Assembly (NCBI RefSeq): GCF_041321155.1
Contig: NZ_JBGGWB010000001.1
Location: 1,871,501-1,935,500, forward strand
From: Sphingomonas sp. IW22
Lineage (GTDB): Bacteria; Pseudomonadota; Alphaproteobacteria; Sphingomonadales; Sphingomonadaceae
Reading direction: 5' to 3'
Length of the DNA stretch: 64,000 nucleotides
How positions within the stretch are numbered: position 1 is the stretch's first letter; each line of letters opens with the position of its first letter. Under the pieces are notes generated by a model. That model had not been told where the DNA came from and made no database searches. It was given only the letters and a program-made list of their open reading frames with translations. Below are positions 1 through 8,471 of the stretch, in pieces. The position numbers and the translations under genes are program-made.

Positions 1-1
1 G

Positions 2-172
2 GTGCCGATCCGTACCCGCGCCGAACGGGTGGGCATCGGCTATGAACGGCGCGTCGGTCCGCGATTGATGCTGACCGGCAACGCCGACTACCAGCGACGG
101 CAGTTCGCGATGGGGGGCACCAATGGCGCCTTTGTGATCCTGTTGGGCATTTCGCTGGCGCGGGGGGACTGA
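2..172 (+). CDS. 3' end of a probable outer-membrane beta-barrel protein (partial)
   Basis: An open frame enters from the left edge and stops with TGA at 170-172, giving about 56 residues. The tail alternates polar and hydrophobic residues (for example ERVGIGYERRV, then FVILLGISLARGD), the pattern of the last strands of an outer-membrane beta-barrel. The stop lies two bases before the GTG of the Wzz-like gene, so it is probably the preceding gene of the same exopolysaccharide operon. Sphingan-type clusters carry such barrel proteins, thought to act with the export machinery. The family cannot be fixed from so short a tail; the role is inferred from position. Confidence 0.5.
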   Translation: MPIRTRAERVGIGYERRVGPRLMLTGNADYQRRQFAMGGTNGAFVILLGISLARGD

Positions 173-174
173 CG

Positions 175-1596
175 GTGGAGACCGCTCTCGTCCAGCCGCC
201 GTTCGGCCTGCGAGAGTTGCTGGCGATCCTGTATCGCCGGTGGCCATGGATCATACCGGCCATGGTCGTCTGTGCGATCGCCGCGCTGTCGATGCAAAAT
301 TCGATCTATCGTTCGTCCGCGACATTGCTGATCGATTCGCAGCAGATCCCGACCAGCCTTGTCGCATCGCCGTTGACGAGCATCGCCAACGAACGGATTG
401 CAAAGATCCGGCAGCAGGTCTCCAGCCGGGCCAGTCTGGCCGCGATCATCCAGCGTCATGACCTGTATCCCGAAGAGCGCCGGACCCGTTCGCTGGACGA
501 GGTGATGGACCAGATGCGGGGCGCGATAGCCGTCGACGTGGTGGGGACATCCGAGAACGGCGCCGAACGGACGATCGCGTTCACCCTGTCCTTTTCCTAC
601 CCCGACGCCGCAAAGGCGCAGGCGGTCACTGCGACGTTAACCGAAATGTATCTCGACGAGGACAAGCGGCTTCGCACCGATCAGGCGACGGGGACGGCGA
701 CCTTCCTTGGCCGCCGTGCCGACGAACTGCAACGCCGCCTGGCCGCGCTCGCCGATGCGCGCCGCGCGATCGAGGCGCGATACGCCGGCGCGTTGCCGAC
801 CCAGGTGGCCTTCAGCGCCCAGGCGGAAACAAATCTGCGTGCCGAGATCGCGCGTATCGACGCCGAAACCCAGAGCCTGTCGCAACAGGGCGGTCTGCTC
901 GCGGCACGGGAGCGGGAAATCGCCCAGGCCCCCCGTCCGGAGGCAGAGGCGCTGCGCCGTGCCGAGGAGCGGCTGAATCAACTCAGCGCCGTATATTCCG
1001 ACGACTATCCAGAGGTTCGGGCCGCACGCGCCGCGCTGGAGCGTCAGCGCGCTACTCTGGCCGCGCTGCCGCGCGCGGGCGGGGAAGTCGTCGCGAGCGA
1101 GATTGCCGCAGGCCACGCGCGTGCGGCGATGCTGGGGGCCAGGCGCGCCCAGCTTGTCGCACAGGTCGCGGAAATCAACCGCCAAACCGCGCTGGCGCCC
1201 CAGGCATCCTATGAATTGACGCTGCTGGAACGCGAATATGACAATCTGCGCCGGCAATATGAGGATCTGCGCGAAAAGCAGCTCGACGCACAGGTCGCCG
1301 CGAATTTGCAGGTCGAGGACAAGGGCGAGCGATTCTCGGTCGTCGACGAGCCCAGCCTTCCCCATCAACCCATAGGCTTTGGTCAAATGGTCATGTTGCT
1401 GCTGGGGGGACTTGGTGGGGCAGGGCTATGGGCGGTGCTGGCGATCGCGTTCGAATTGCTGCGCGGGACGATTCATGGCGCGACGGCGCTTGCCCATGCG
1501 GTGCCCGTGCCGGTGCTGGGCGTGCTGCCGCTGGATCGGCGCTGGGACGGAATCTGGCGCCGCGTGTTCGAAGGAGGGGCCAGTCGTGCAGCCTGA
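175..1596 (+). CDS. Wzz/GumC-type polysaccharide co-polymerase (chain-length determinant)
   Basis: A 473-residue inner-membrane protein with the layout of a polysaccharide co-polymerase. It has one membrane segment near residues 25-42, a large periplasmic part with long coiled-coil stretches (about 170-390, rich in Ala, Arg, Glu and Gln), a Pro-rich motif just before a second membrane segment near 405-425, and a short cytoplasmic tail. Such proteins set polymer length and work with a BY-kinase; here the kinase is a separate protein encoded directly downstream, as in the sphingan GelC/GelE arrangement. The start is GTG at 175, with a G-run (162-167) as ribosome site. The 3' end overlaps the kinase gene by 11 bases. 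Confidence 0.85.
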   Translation: METALVQPPFGLRELLAILYRRWPWIIPAMVVCAIAALSMQNSIYRSSATLLIDSQQIPTSLVASPLTSIANERIAKIRQQVSSRASLAAIIQRHDLYPEERRTRSLDEVMDQMRGAIAVDVVGTSENGAERTIAFTLSFSYPDAAKAQAVTATLTEMYLDEDKRLRTDQATGTATFLGRRADELQRRLAALADARRAIEARYAGALPTQVAFSAQAETNLRAEIARIDAETQSLSQQGGLLAAREREIAQAPRPEAEALRRAEERLNQLSAVYSDDYPEVRAARAALERQRATLAALPRAGGEVVASEIAAGHARAAMLGARRAQLVAQVAEINRQTALAPQASYELTLLEREYDNLRRQYEDLREKQLDAQVAANLQVEDKGERFSVVDEPSLPHQPIGFGQMVMLLLGGLGGAGLWAVLAIAFELLRGTIHGATALAHAVPVPVLGVLPLDRRWDGIWRRVFEGGASRAA

Positions 1597-2443
1597 ATTC
1601 GAAATCCGGATGCGAAGGGGATCGTTCGGCGCACTGATCGGCGCAAGCGGTGGCAACGAAGTGGAATTGGTGCAACGCTGCCTGTCGGACCATCACATCG
1701 TGGGGTTCAGTTCGTTCGACAAGCGCGTGCAGCCTTTCATCGCGCTGCGGTCGATGATGATGCAGCATATCCGCGAGAGCGGGCATCGCGTCTTTGCGAT
1801 CACGTCGGTCCAGCCCGGCAATGGCAAGACGCATGTCGCGGTCAACCTGGCCGCGGTGCTTAGCCGGATCGTGCCGACGCGGCTGATCGAACTGGATCTG
1901 CGCCGCCCGATGATCGGCGCGCGTCTGGGCCTTCGCAGTCCGTTCACCGGCATTGACGACGTACTCGCCGGGAAGGCGCAGCTGGCAGATTCGGCGACCC
2001 GTATTCGCGGCTATGACCTGACGATCCACCGGGTCCGGCGACCCCGTGCCGACGCTGGCACCCTGCTGGCGTCGCTGCAGACACAGCGGTTGTTCGAGGC
2101 GCTTCGCGAATTGCCGGGCGCGCCGGTCTGTATCGTCGATACGCCGCCGGTTTTCGTCGACGACGACTTCATGCTCGTCGCACCCGGTCTGGACGGCGCG
2201 ATGGTCGTTGTGGAGGAAGGGCGTACGACCAAGCACGCGCTGCGCGAGACGATGGACGCGCTGCGACCGACAGAAGTGCTGGGGGCGGTGCTCAACAAAT
2301 CGTGTTCCAGCAGCGCGCCGAACATCGATTATGGCGGCTATTGCGACGTCGCCCCCCGACCACCGCGAATGCCCGGCAGAGCCCGCAGCGTCTGGGGTCG
2401 TATCCGGCAACTGCCATCACGTTTCACCGAACCGTCAGGATAG
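1586..2443 (+). CDS. BY-kinase-like ATPase (CpsD/CapB/GelE type)
   Basis: A 285-residue cytoplasmic P-loop protein, partner of the preceding co-polymerase. Walker A is SVQPGNGKT (residues 74-82, Lys81), the tyrosine-kinase-specific Walker A' is ELDLRRP (102-108), and Walker B is CIVDTPP (182-188). Known BY-kinases autophosphorylate a C-terminal tyrosine cluster and cycle with the co-polymerase to control export. Here the tail after Walker B has only two tyrosines (about 249 and 252), a minimal cluster. The frame is open further upstream, but GTG at 1586 is chosen because AAGGAGG (1571-1577) sits eight bases before it. Kinase activity is inferred from the family. Confidence 0.83.
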   Translation: MQPEFEIRMRRGSFGALIGASGGNEVELVQRCLSDHHIVGFSSFDKRVQPFIALRSMMMQHIRESGHRVFAITSVQPGNGKTHVAVNLAAVLSRIVPTRLIELDLRRPMIGARLGLRSPFTGIDDVLAGKAQLADSATRIRGYDLTIHRVRRPRADAGTLLASLQTQRLFEALRELPGAPVCIVDTPPVFVDDDFMLVAPGLDGAMVVVEEGRTTKHALRETMDALRPTEVLGAVLNKSCSSSAPNIDYGGYCDVAPRPPRMPGRARSVWGRIRQLPSRFTEPSG

Positions 2444-2447
2444 CGAT

Positions 2448-3479
2448 ATGGAAGCGACGAGCGAAACGCTGCCCGCCATTCATACCGGGCAGGCGACCCG
2501 AACATTGGCACAGCGCTTCAACGCGCGCCTGACACAGCGTCGCGCATGGCTGCACGACCTGCCTGCACGAACGGCGCTGCGATTGTGCAATCACCCGCGC
2601 ATTCGCCCGGTGTTGGGCAACAGATACAGACGAGCGCTGGAGCGGAACCGCATTTCGGTGCCATCCCTGTCGGAAACGGACGCGGCGATCGTCGCGGCGC
2701 TGGAACGCGACGGGATCTATGTCGGCAACCTGTCCGATCTGGGGCTGGACGGTCACGAACGCCTGCTGGCCGAAGGGGCGATGATGGCCGGGCGCTTCGC
2801 CGACGAGGCTCGCAGGCGCGCTGCCATGGGAGAGGTGTTCCTGTATGTGCCGCCTGCCTGGCTGCGCGACTTTCCGGCCTTTTTCGAATGGGGTTTGCAG
2901 GACCGGCTGCTCGATATCGCGCAAGCCTATATCGGTATGCCACCTGCCTATGACGGGGTGTGCATCAACTACACCGTCGCCGATGGACGTGAGATCTCGA
3001 CCCGAAAATGGCATCGCGATTGGGAAGATCGCCGGATGCTGAAGGTCGCCGTCTATCTTCACGACGTGGATAAGGATGGCGGCCCTTTCCAGATGATCAG
3101 GCGCCTGGACACTGCACAGAACGACGTCGACGGTTATTTCTATGAACTGGCAAGCGATGTTGAGCTGACCCAAAGACTGGGCGCGGATTATCAGGAGGAC
3201 ATCGTCAGTTGTGAGGGGGCACGGGGAACGATCATCTTCACCGATACGGCCCGCTTCTTTCATCGGGGCAAGCCCGCCGTCGCCCGCGACCGGGCGGCGA
3301 TCTTTTACAGTTATTTCGCGGACAGGCCGCGGCACCCGTTCCTGTGCGAGCGCACCGGCATGGCGCGCGAGGATATCGCGCGTATCGCCTCGAAGATGAC
3401 CGGGCGACAGCGGCGGGCCGCATTGTGGCGCAACCGATTGCCGCTGGCATTGCGGCTTATCCCGCCCGCCCGCCTTTAG
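2448..3479 (+). CDS. PhyH-like Fe(II)/2-oxoglutarate-dependent oxygenase
   Basis: A 343-residue protein with the iron-binding triad of phytanoyl-CoA-hydroxylase-like enzymes. HRD is at about residues 189-191 inside KWHRDWEDRRMLKVAVYLHD, and the distal His is at about 272 in FFHRGKP. A nearby Arg (about 282) could bind 2-oxoglutarate. A GGPFQMI stretch after the first strand is also typical. The family hydroxylates or otherwise oxidises small molecules or carrier-bound acyl groups; the substrate here is unknown. The gene starts four bases after the kinase stop with CAGGA seven bases upstream, so it belongs to the same transcript. A role in modifying the polysaccharide or a precursor is inferred from context. 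Confidence 0.75.
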   Translation: MEATSETLPAIHTGQATRTLAQRFNARLTQRRAWLHDLPARTALRLCNHPRIRPVLGNRYRRALERNRISVPSLSETDAAIVAALERDGIYVGNLSDLGLDGHERLLAEGAMMAGRFADEARRRAAMGEVFLYVPPAWLRDFPAFFEWGLQDRLLDIAQAYIGMPPAYDGVCINYTVADGREISTRKWHRDWEDRRMLKVAVYLHDVDKDGGPFQMIRRLDTAQNDVDGYFYELASDVELTQRLGADYQEDIVSCEGARGTIIFTDTARFFHRGKPAVARDRAAIFYSYFADRPRHPFLCERTGMAREDIARIASKMTGRQRRAALWRNRLPLALRLIPPARL

Positions 3480-3488
3480 CTCTATCGT

Positions 3489-4811
3489 TTATAACTGGCG
3501 TGCCAGCAGCGTCGCCAGCGTGGCGGCGTTGGTGGCCGCCGAATGACGGGCCTGGACCCGTTCACGTCCCACCGTGCCCATCGCGCGCAACGTATCGGGC
3601 GATGCGTCGAGCGCCGCGCGCATCGCGTCGGCAAGGGCATCCACTGAGCCGGCCGGGACCAGCCAACCGGTTTGGGCATCAACCAGTTCAGGGATGCCGG
3701 CGATCGCGCTTGCGATGACCGGACGCCCAAGCGCCATCGCTTCCATGATGCCGACCGGCAACCCCTCTGCAAAGCTGGGAAGGACGAAGGCGCGGGCGCC
3801 CGATACCTCGCGAAGGACGCGTTGCGGCGAACACCAGCCGAGCAGGCGGACGCGCCCGCCAATCCCCAATGCCGCAATGCGCGCCTGTATCGCCGCACGC
3901 TGATCGCCGTCACCGATGATGTCGACCCTGAACGCGGGCAGGTCGTGCAGCCGGGCAATCGCCTCGATCAGCAGCGGCAAACCCTTTTGCGCGTTCAGCC
4001 GCGCGACCGATATCAGGCGGCGCGACACGACGGGCGCGGGCGCGGTTTCCAGAAACCGGTCCGCCACGGAGCAGTGGACGACCTTGATCCGGGGCCAGTG
4101 CGCGGGATCGGACCATCGCATCAACTGGCTGCGCCCAAAGCTGGATACACCGACGACGAACGCGGCGTCGGCGATCTTGCCCGCCAGGTCGAGCTCGACG
4201 GGGGCGTCGAACTCGTCCGGACCATGGGCTGTGAAGCTGTAGCTGGCATCCGTCATTTGCGCGACGAGGCGGGCGACGCTGGCTGGATTGGTGCCGAAAT
4301 GCGCGTGAACGTGGCGGATGCCGCTACGCTCCATGGCGTCGGCCAATGCAGCTGCTTCCGCGAAATAAGCCGCCGCCCGAACCAGCCGACGCGGGCTGAA
4401 CCCGCCGCGCCCGCCCGCCCGCATCGCATCGACCAGGGTTCGGGCCATGCGCGCGGGATCGGATGCGAATCGACGCAGGACCGATGCCAGCAGCGCCCCC
4501 TTGTTGCCAAGCAGGACGCGCGTGCGCTCCATTTCGTCGCGATCGTCACCGTAATCGGTCGCCTGCCGCACCGAAAAGCGCTCGACGACGAAACCGGCGC
4601 CCTCGACCGCCTCGATCTCGGTACGGATGAAGCTGTGGCTGATCGCCGGGTAGAGATTGGTGAGATAGGCGACCCGACACTGGCCGCGCACCGCCCGGCC
4701 CGGCGTCGTGACAGCCGCTTGCAGGGCGGTGGCCGGATGACTGCGTTGCCGGCCGATGGTGCGGGTCCTGGCACGGATCGCGCGGGAAAAGGCCTGTCTC
4801 GTCATCATCAT
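3489..4811 (-). CDS. GT4-family glycosyltransferase
   Basis: A 440-residue GT-B glycosyltransferase. The N-terminal half has the acceptor-domain signature around HVHAHFGTNPASVA and a TAHGPDEF stretch. The C-terminal half has the GT4 donor-site pattern SFAEGLPVGIMEAMALGRPV with the two spaced glutamates, followed by GIPELVDAQTGWLV. It probably adds one sugar to the lipid-linked repeat unit in the cytoplasm. It is the only gene of the cluster on the reverse strand and converges on the oxygenase gene with a 9-base gap. Three consecutive ATGs (4811, 4808, 4805) follow GGGGAGG; the first is annotated, but the second has better spacing. The frame stays open further upstream without a better start. 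Confidence 0.87.
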   Translation of the reverse strand: MMMTRQAFSRAIRARTRTIGRQRSHPATALQAAVTTPGRAVRGQCRVAYLTNLYPAISHSFIRTEIEAVEGAGFVVERFSVRQATDYGDDRDEMERTRVLLGNKGALLASVLRRFASDPARMARTLVDAMRAGGRGGFSPRRLVRAAAYFAEAAALADAMERSGIRHVHAHFGTNPASVARLVAQMTDASYSFTAHGPDEFDAPVELDLAGKIADAAFVVGVSSFGRSQLMRWSDPAHWPRIKVVHCSVADRFLETAPAPVVSRRLISVARLNAQKGLPLLIEAIARLHDLPAFRVDIIGDGDQRAAIQARIAALGIGGRVRLLGWCSPQRVLREVSGARAFVLPSFAEGLPVGIMEAMALGRPVIASAIAGIPELVDAQTGWLVPAGSVDALADAMRAALDASPDTLRAMGTVGRERVQARHSAATNAATLATLLARQL

Positions 4812-4983
4812 GCCGCCTCCCCGCCGTTTTCGTCGGCCTTGCGGGCACAGCATGGCGCAGCGCCGCGCCCCCGCCCATCCGCGATTTTCCCAATCGATTC
4901 TGCCTAGTCGAACCAACGGTCCCGGTCCGCCGAATGGCGGCGATAATGGTGCCGGCGGATGATCCTGTCGGGCTCGAAGGACA

Positions 4984-6156
4984 ATGCGCCATGATCAGCC
5001 ATCTGCATCTCTGGCCGCGAACGCGGCTTCCGGTGACTGTTTCCGCCAAGGCACAGGCCCCGTGGAGCGGCGCAGCTTGAGCGCCCCTGCCGCCAGTATT
5101 GGGCATGCGGGGGCGGTCGAAAGCCGCGCGCGGGGATCGTTGCGGCCCGTCATGCATGGCCTGTCGCGATTGATAAGGCCGTTGCCCGATATCGTGACAC
5201 AGGCAGTCGAGCAGTGGATGATCGCGCCCGCCACGACGGTGGAGGTTCGGCCCGCATTGGGTCTGCCGGGTCAGATCGACCGCATCGCCGGCACCTGTTT
5301 CGGATCATATGCAGAGGTCACACGCGACCTGCGCGGCGGTTTTGCGTCGGTGCAGCCGCCAACGATGGGCTATCGCCTGCGGGACGTGCTGCTGTATGAC
5401 GGTGTGCTGCACGGGCAGGGCGCCTGGCGCCACTTTCGCGCGCGCCGCCATATCCCGGCGCTCGGCCGGTGGCGGGAATATGGCGACGTGCGGGTCATGT
5501 ACGAAAGCTGGGCCGGCAACCGGTGGTTTGGAAACTGGTTGGCCGATGATTGCGTGACCTATCCGCTGTGTGCCGGCGTCGGACGCCCGGTTACCAGCCG
5601 GATCCCCAGCGGCCATGTCGAGGCCTATGAACGCGCGCTGGGGATGTCGCCCGATCGAGTCGACGCGGCGTGGTTCGACGAACTGGTGCTGTTCGACGAC
5701 CGGGGACACGGCGACAGCCGTCGCCTGCGCGCGGACGACCTGCGCCGACGCCTGACGGGCGGGGCGGCAACCCCCCATCCGGGCGTGTTCCTGCTGCGCG
5801 GAAAGACAGGGGATCGCCGCATCATGCACAATGAAGGCGAGGTGGCCGATCGGCTGGCCGCGCGGGGGTTTCGCGTGATCGATCCGTCCTTCGCGTCGAT
5901 CGAGACGATTATCGGGGCCTGCGCCGGGGCGCGGATCGTTGCCGGGGTGGAGGGCAGTCACCTGGTCCACGGTCTGATGACGATGCCGCCCGACGCCGGG
6001 TTGTTCGTCATCCAGCCGCCCGACCGGGCGGTGTCGGTCCTGAAGCTCGTCACCGACTGCCAGGGGCAGGATTTCGGCTTTGTTGTCGGAAAGGGAAGCA
6101 ATGAAGGGTTTCGCGCAGATGTCGACGAGATCGAACATACCCTCGATCTCTTCTGA
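4984..6156 (+). CDS. GT61-family (DUF563) glycosyltransferase
   Basis: About 390 residues. The C-terminal half carries the GT61 pattern: an LLRGKTGDRR strand, an IDPSFASIETIIGACAGAR helix, then the GVEGSHLVHGLM loop and a VIQPP strand. GT61 enzymes transfer sugars in polysaccharide or glycoprotein synthesis; donor and acceptor cannot be read here. The N-terminal 60 residues are low-complexity, and the true start may be later (an ATG lies at 5152). The ATG at 4984 has GAAGGA very close upstream. The last 56 bases overlap the acetyltransferase gene in another frame, so the two are probably translated in coupling. Confidence 0.75.
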   Translation: MRHDQPSASLAANAASGDCFRQGTGPVERRSLSAPAASIGHAGAVESRARGSLRPVMHGLSRLIRPLPDIVTQAVEQWMIAPATTVEVRPALGLPGQIDRIAGTCFGSYAEVTRDLRGGFASVQPPTMGYRLRDVLLYDGVLHGQGAWRHFRARRHIPALGRWREYGDVRVMYESWAGNRWFGNWLADDCVTYPLCAGVGRPVTSRIPSGHVEAYERALGMSPDRVDAAWFDELVLFDDRGHGDSRRLRADDLRRRLTGGAATPHPGVFLLRGKTGDRRIMHNEGEVADRLAARGFRVIDPSFASIETIIGACAGARIVAGVEGSHLVHGLMTMPPDAGLFVIQPPDRAVSVLKLVTDCQGQDFGFVVGKGSNEGFRADVDEIEHTLDLF

Positions 6157-6691
6157 CGACAGGGTGGGCACGTTTGCGGCCGCCTGGAACGTGGTGCGTG
6201 CCGATTATCGCCGCCATGGGTCGCGCGTGACGAACGGCGCGTTCGTGTCGCTGCTGCTCTATCGCTATGGCCGCTGGGCGCTGCGCCGCCGCAGCCGGGT
6301 GGCGCGCGTGCTGGCGTCCAAGCTGTACGGCATCTGCAACCTGTTCGTCGCCAACGTGACGAAGATATGGCTGCCGCCGCAAGCGACGATCGGCGCCGAT
6401 CTTCACATCGTGAACAACGAAGGATCGCTGTCGATCCACCCCGATGCGATCATCGGCGATCGGCTTGGCGTGATGCACAACATCACCATCGGCACCAACA
6501 TGCGCCCCGGCGCCCCGGTGATCGGCAATGATGTTTTCATCGGCGTCAACTCCACGGTGCTGGGCGCGATCCACATCGGCGACCGGGTGCGGATCGGCGC
6601 GAACACGGCGGTGACGACCGACGTGCCATCCGATTCGATCGTGATCGGTTCACCCGCACGGGTCTATCCAAGGCTGGGGCCGTTCCAATGA
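6101..6691 (+). CDS. Serine-acetyltransferase-like hexapeptide-repeat acetyltransferase
   Basis: A 196-residue protein. An alpha-helical N-terminus is followed by a left-handed beta-helix made of hexapeptide repeats (IGADLHIVN, IIGDRLGV, VIGNDVFIGVNSTVLG, IGDRVRIGANTAV) and ends in the family tail SIVIGSPARVYPRLG. The fold and the HNITIGTN strand resemble CysE-type acetyltransferases, but in a polysaccharide cluster the likely job is O-acetylation of a sugar. ATG 6101 is preceded by AAAGGGAA; it lies inside the end of the GT61 gene, and another in-frame ATG is at 6119. The stop overlaps the AMP-ligase ATG by 4 bases (ATGA). Confidence 0.82.
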   Translation: MKGFAQMSTRSNIPSISSDDRVGTFAAAWNVVRADYRRHGSRVTNGAFVSLLLYRYGRWALRRRSRVARVLASKLYGICNLFVANVTKIWLPPQATIGADLHIVNNEGSLSIHPDAIIGDRLGVMHNITIGTNMRPGAPVIGNDVFIGVNSTVLGAIHIGDRVRIGANTAVTTDVPSDSIVIGSPARVYPRLGPFQ

Positions 6692-8235
6692 GCGCGCTTG
6701 CCACCACTTTTTACGAGCTGTTTGCCGACAACCTGCCTTTGCGGGCGCCCAAACCCTTCGTCGTCGATCCGGATCGCAGCTATAGTTATGCCGAGGTCGG
6801 GGCGCAGTGCGACGCCATCGCGGGGTGGCTGACGGCGAACCATGTCGGCCGGGGCGACCGGGTCGTCATCCAGCTACGCAAGTCGATGCTTGAGGTCGCC
6901 GCAATGCTCGCCGTGGCGCGGATCGGCGGCGTCTTCGTCAATGTGAATGCCGCTTTGACCCGCGACCAGCTGGCCTTCATCGCCGCTGATTCGGGTGCGG
7001 CGGCCTTCATCGTGGAAGCGAGGGACGCCGCACCGGCCGGTAGCGGCCCGGTGCTGTTGGCGGCCGATGCGCTTGCCCGGCCCAACGACGCGCTGGTGGC
7101 GCCGCCTGCAGCGGTGCTGGACTGCGACATGGCGGCGATCATCTACACGTCGGGGTCGACCGGCGCGCCAAAGGGTGTGGTGCTGACCCACCACAATATC
7201 GTCGCGGGCGCGCGATCGGTGGCGCGCTATCTGAAGCTGGATGCCGACGACCGGCTGTTGAGCGTGCTGCCCTACAGTTTCGATTACGGATTGAACCAGC
7301 TTACGACGATGATGCTGATGGGCGGGACGATCGTGCATCACCGCGTGCCGATCGCCAGCGAAGTGGTGGATGCGCTGGCCAGGCACGAGATCACCGGCCT
7401 TGCCGTCGTGCCGCCGCTGATGATCCAGCTGGTCCGGTTCCTCGATGCACGACCGACCGCGCTGCCCGCGCTGCGGCGGGTTACCAATTCGGGCGGGGCG
7501 GTGCCCGATGTCATCCTGCAAAAGCTCGATCAGGTACTGCCGGGCGTCGAAGTTGTGTTGATGTATGGCCTGACCGAAGCATTCCGGTCGACCTTCCTTC
7601 CGCCCGATCGCTTTGCTGCGAAACGCGGCTCGATCGGTCGCGCGATCCCCGGCGCCGAGATCCATGTGATCAGGCCAGAGGGCGGACTGGCCGGGCCGGG
7701 GCAGCAGGGTGAGCTGGTGCACCGCGGGCCGCTGGTCAGTGCCGGCTATTGGAACCAGCCGGAAGCGACCGCGCGAAAGATACGGCCATGTCCGGAACTT
7801 GCCGACCGGATCGGCGACGAACCTGTCGTCTATAGCGGCGACATCGTTCGGGTCGATCAGGACGGCGACCTCTGGTTCATCGGCCGCAACGACGCGCTCA
7901 TCAAGACCAGCGGATTCCGGGTCAGCCCCGATGAGGTCGAGGACATCGTCCACGCAAGCGGCCAGGTTGCCGATGCCGTCGCCTTCGGCGTTGCCGACCC
8001 ATTGCTGGGACAGACGGTGCATATCGCGGTGACCCTGTCGCCCGCGGGCACGCGCCAGGCCCTGATCGAATACTGTCGGGCCGCGATGCCCGCCTACATG
8101 GTGCCGCGCGAGATCCATGTCTGGCCCGACGCCATGCCGCGCACGGCGAGCGGAAAGCTCGCCCGGCCGGAAGTCATCCGTTTCGCAACTTTTGGCGCGG
8201 TTGGGGAAACCGTCGCGGGGGAGATGCCGTCATGA
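6688..8235 (+). CDS. Acyl/aminoacyl-AMP ligase, exosortase-A-associated type
   Basis: A 515-residue ANL-superfamily adenylating enzyme. It has the phosphate loop YTSGSTGAPKG (about residue 153), the MYGLTEAFRST motif (about 292), the YSGDIVRVDQDGDLWFIGR hinge region (about 390) and the C-terminal catalytic-lysine motif PRTASGKLARPEV (about 480). It is followed at once by an acyl carrier protein gene and a PLP decarboxylase gene. That trio is the one known from exosortase-A-linked polysaccharide loci (the TIGR03098/TIGR03099 type). The enzyme most likely activates a carboxylate and loads it onto the carrier protein; the substrate is not evident. Both junctions are 4-base overlaps, indicating coupled translation. 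Confidence 0.87.
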   Translation: MSALATTFYELFADNLPLRAPKPFVVDPDRSYSYAEVGAQCDAIAGWLTANHVGRGDRVVIQLRKSMLEVAAMLAVARIGGVFVNVNAALTRDQLAFIAADSGAAAFIVEARDAAPAGSGPVLLAADALARPNDALVAPPAAVLDCDMAAIIYTSGSTGAPKGVVLTHHNIVAGARSVARYLKLDADDRLLSVLPYSFDYGLNQLTTMMLMGGTIVHHRVPIASEVVDALARHEITGLAVVPPLMIQLVRFLDARPTALPALRRVTNSGGAVPDVILQKLDQVLPGVEVVLMYGLTEAFRSTFLPPDRFAAKRGSIGRAIPGAEIHVIRPEGGLAGPGQQGELVHRGPLVSAGYWNQPEATARKIRPCPELADRIGDEPVVYSGDIVRVDQDGDLWFIGRNDALIKTSGFRVSPDEVEDIVHASGQVADAVAFGVADPLLGQTVHIAVTLSPAGTRQALIEYCRAAMPAYMVPREIHVWPDAMPRTASGKLARPEVIRFATFGAVGETVAGEMPS

Positions 8236-8471
8236 TGCTGGACCAGGCCGCGCTACTCGAAAATGTCCGTCGAATCTCAGGGTTGAACGGAGAGACGTCG
8301 GCGGACACGCTGCTGTTTTCATCCGGTGCGCTGGATTCCCTGGCGATGCTGTCGTTGATCGGGTTGGTCGAACAGATGGCAGGCATTCAGATCAATGCCG
8401 AGGACGTCACACTCGACAATTTCGACAGCGTGGCGCGGATCGCCCGCTTCGCCAACGCGCGGGCAGCATGA
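8232..8471 (+). CDS. Acyl carrier protein (EPS-cluster, exosortase-associated)
   Basis: A 79-residue carrier protein. The phosphopantetheine attachment serine is Ser36 in SGALDSLAML, within a short helical bundle that has the acidic helix after the serine typical of carrier proteins. It sits between the AMP ligase and the PLP decarboxylase, overlapping each by 4 bases, so it is most likely the dedicated carrier for the ligase. Two adjacent ATGs (8232 and 8235) are possible starts. It is not the fatty-acid-synthesis AcpP, which would be expected among fab genes and is more acidic. Confidence 0.87.
   Translation: MMLDQAALLENVRRISGLNGETSADTLLFSSGALDSLAMLSLIGLVEQMAGIQINAEDVTLDNFDSVARIARFANARAA

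Noticed and set aside
8117..8467. N-terminal extension of the PLP decarboxylase frame
   Set aside because: The upstream part overlaps the ligase and ACP genes in another frame; the coupled ATG at 8468 gives the family's normal N-terminus.
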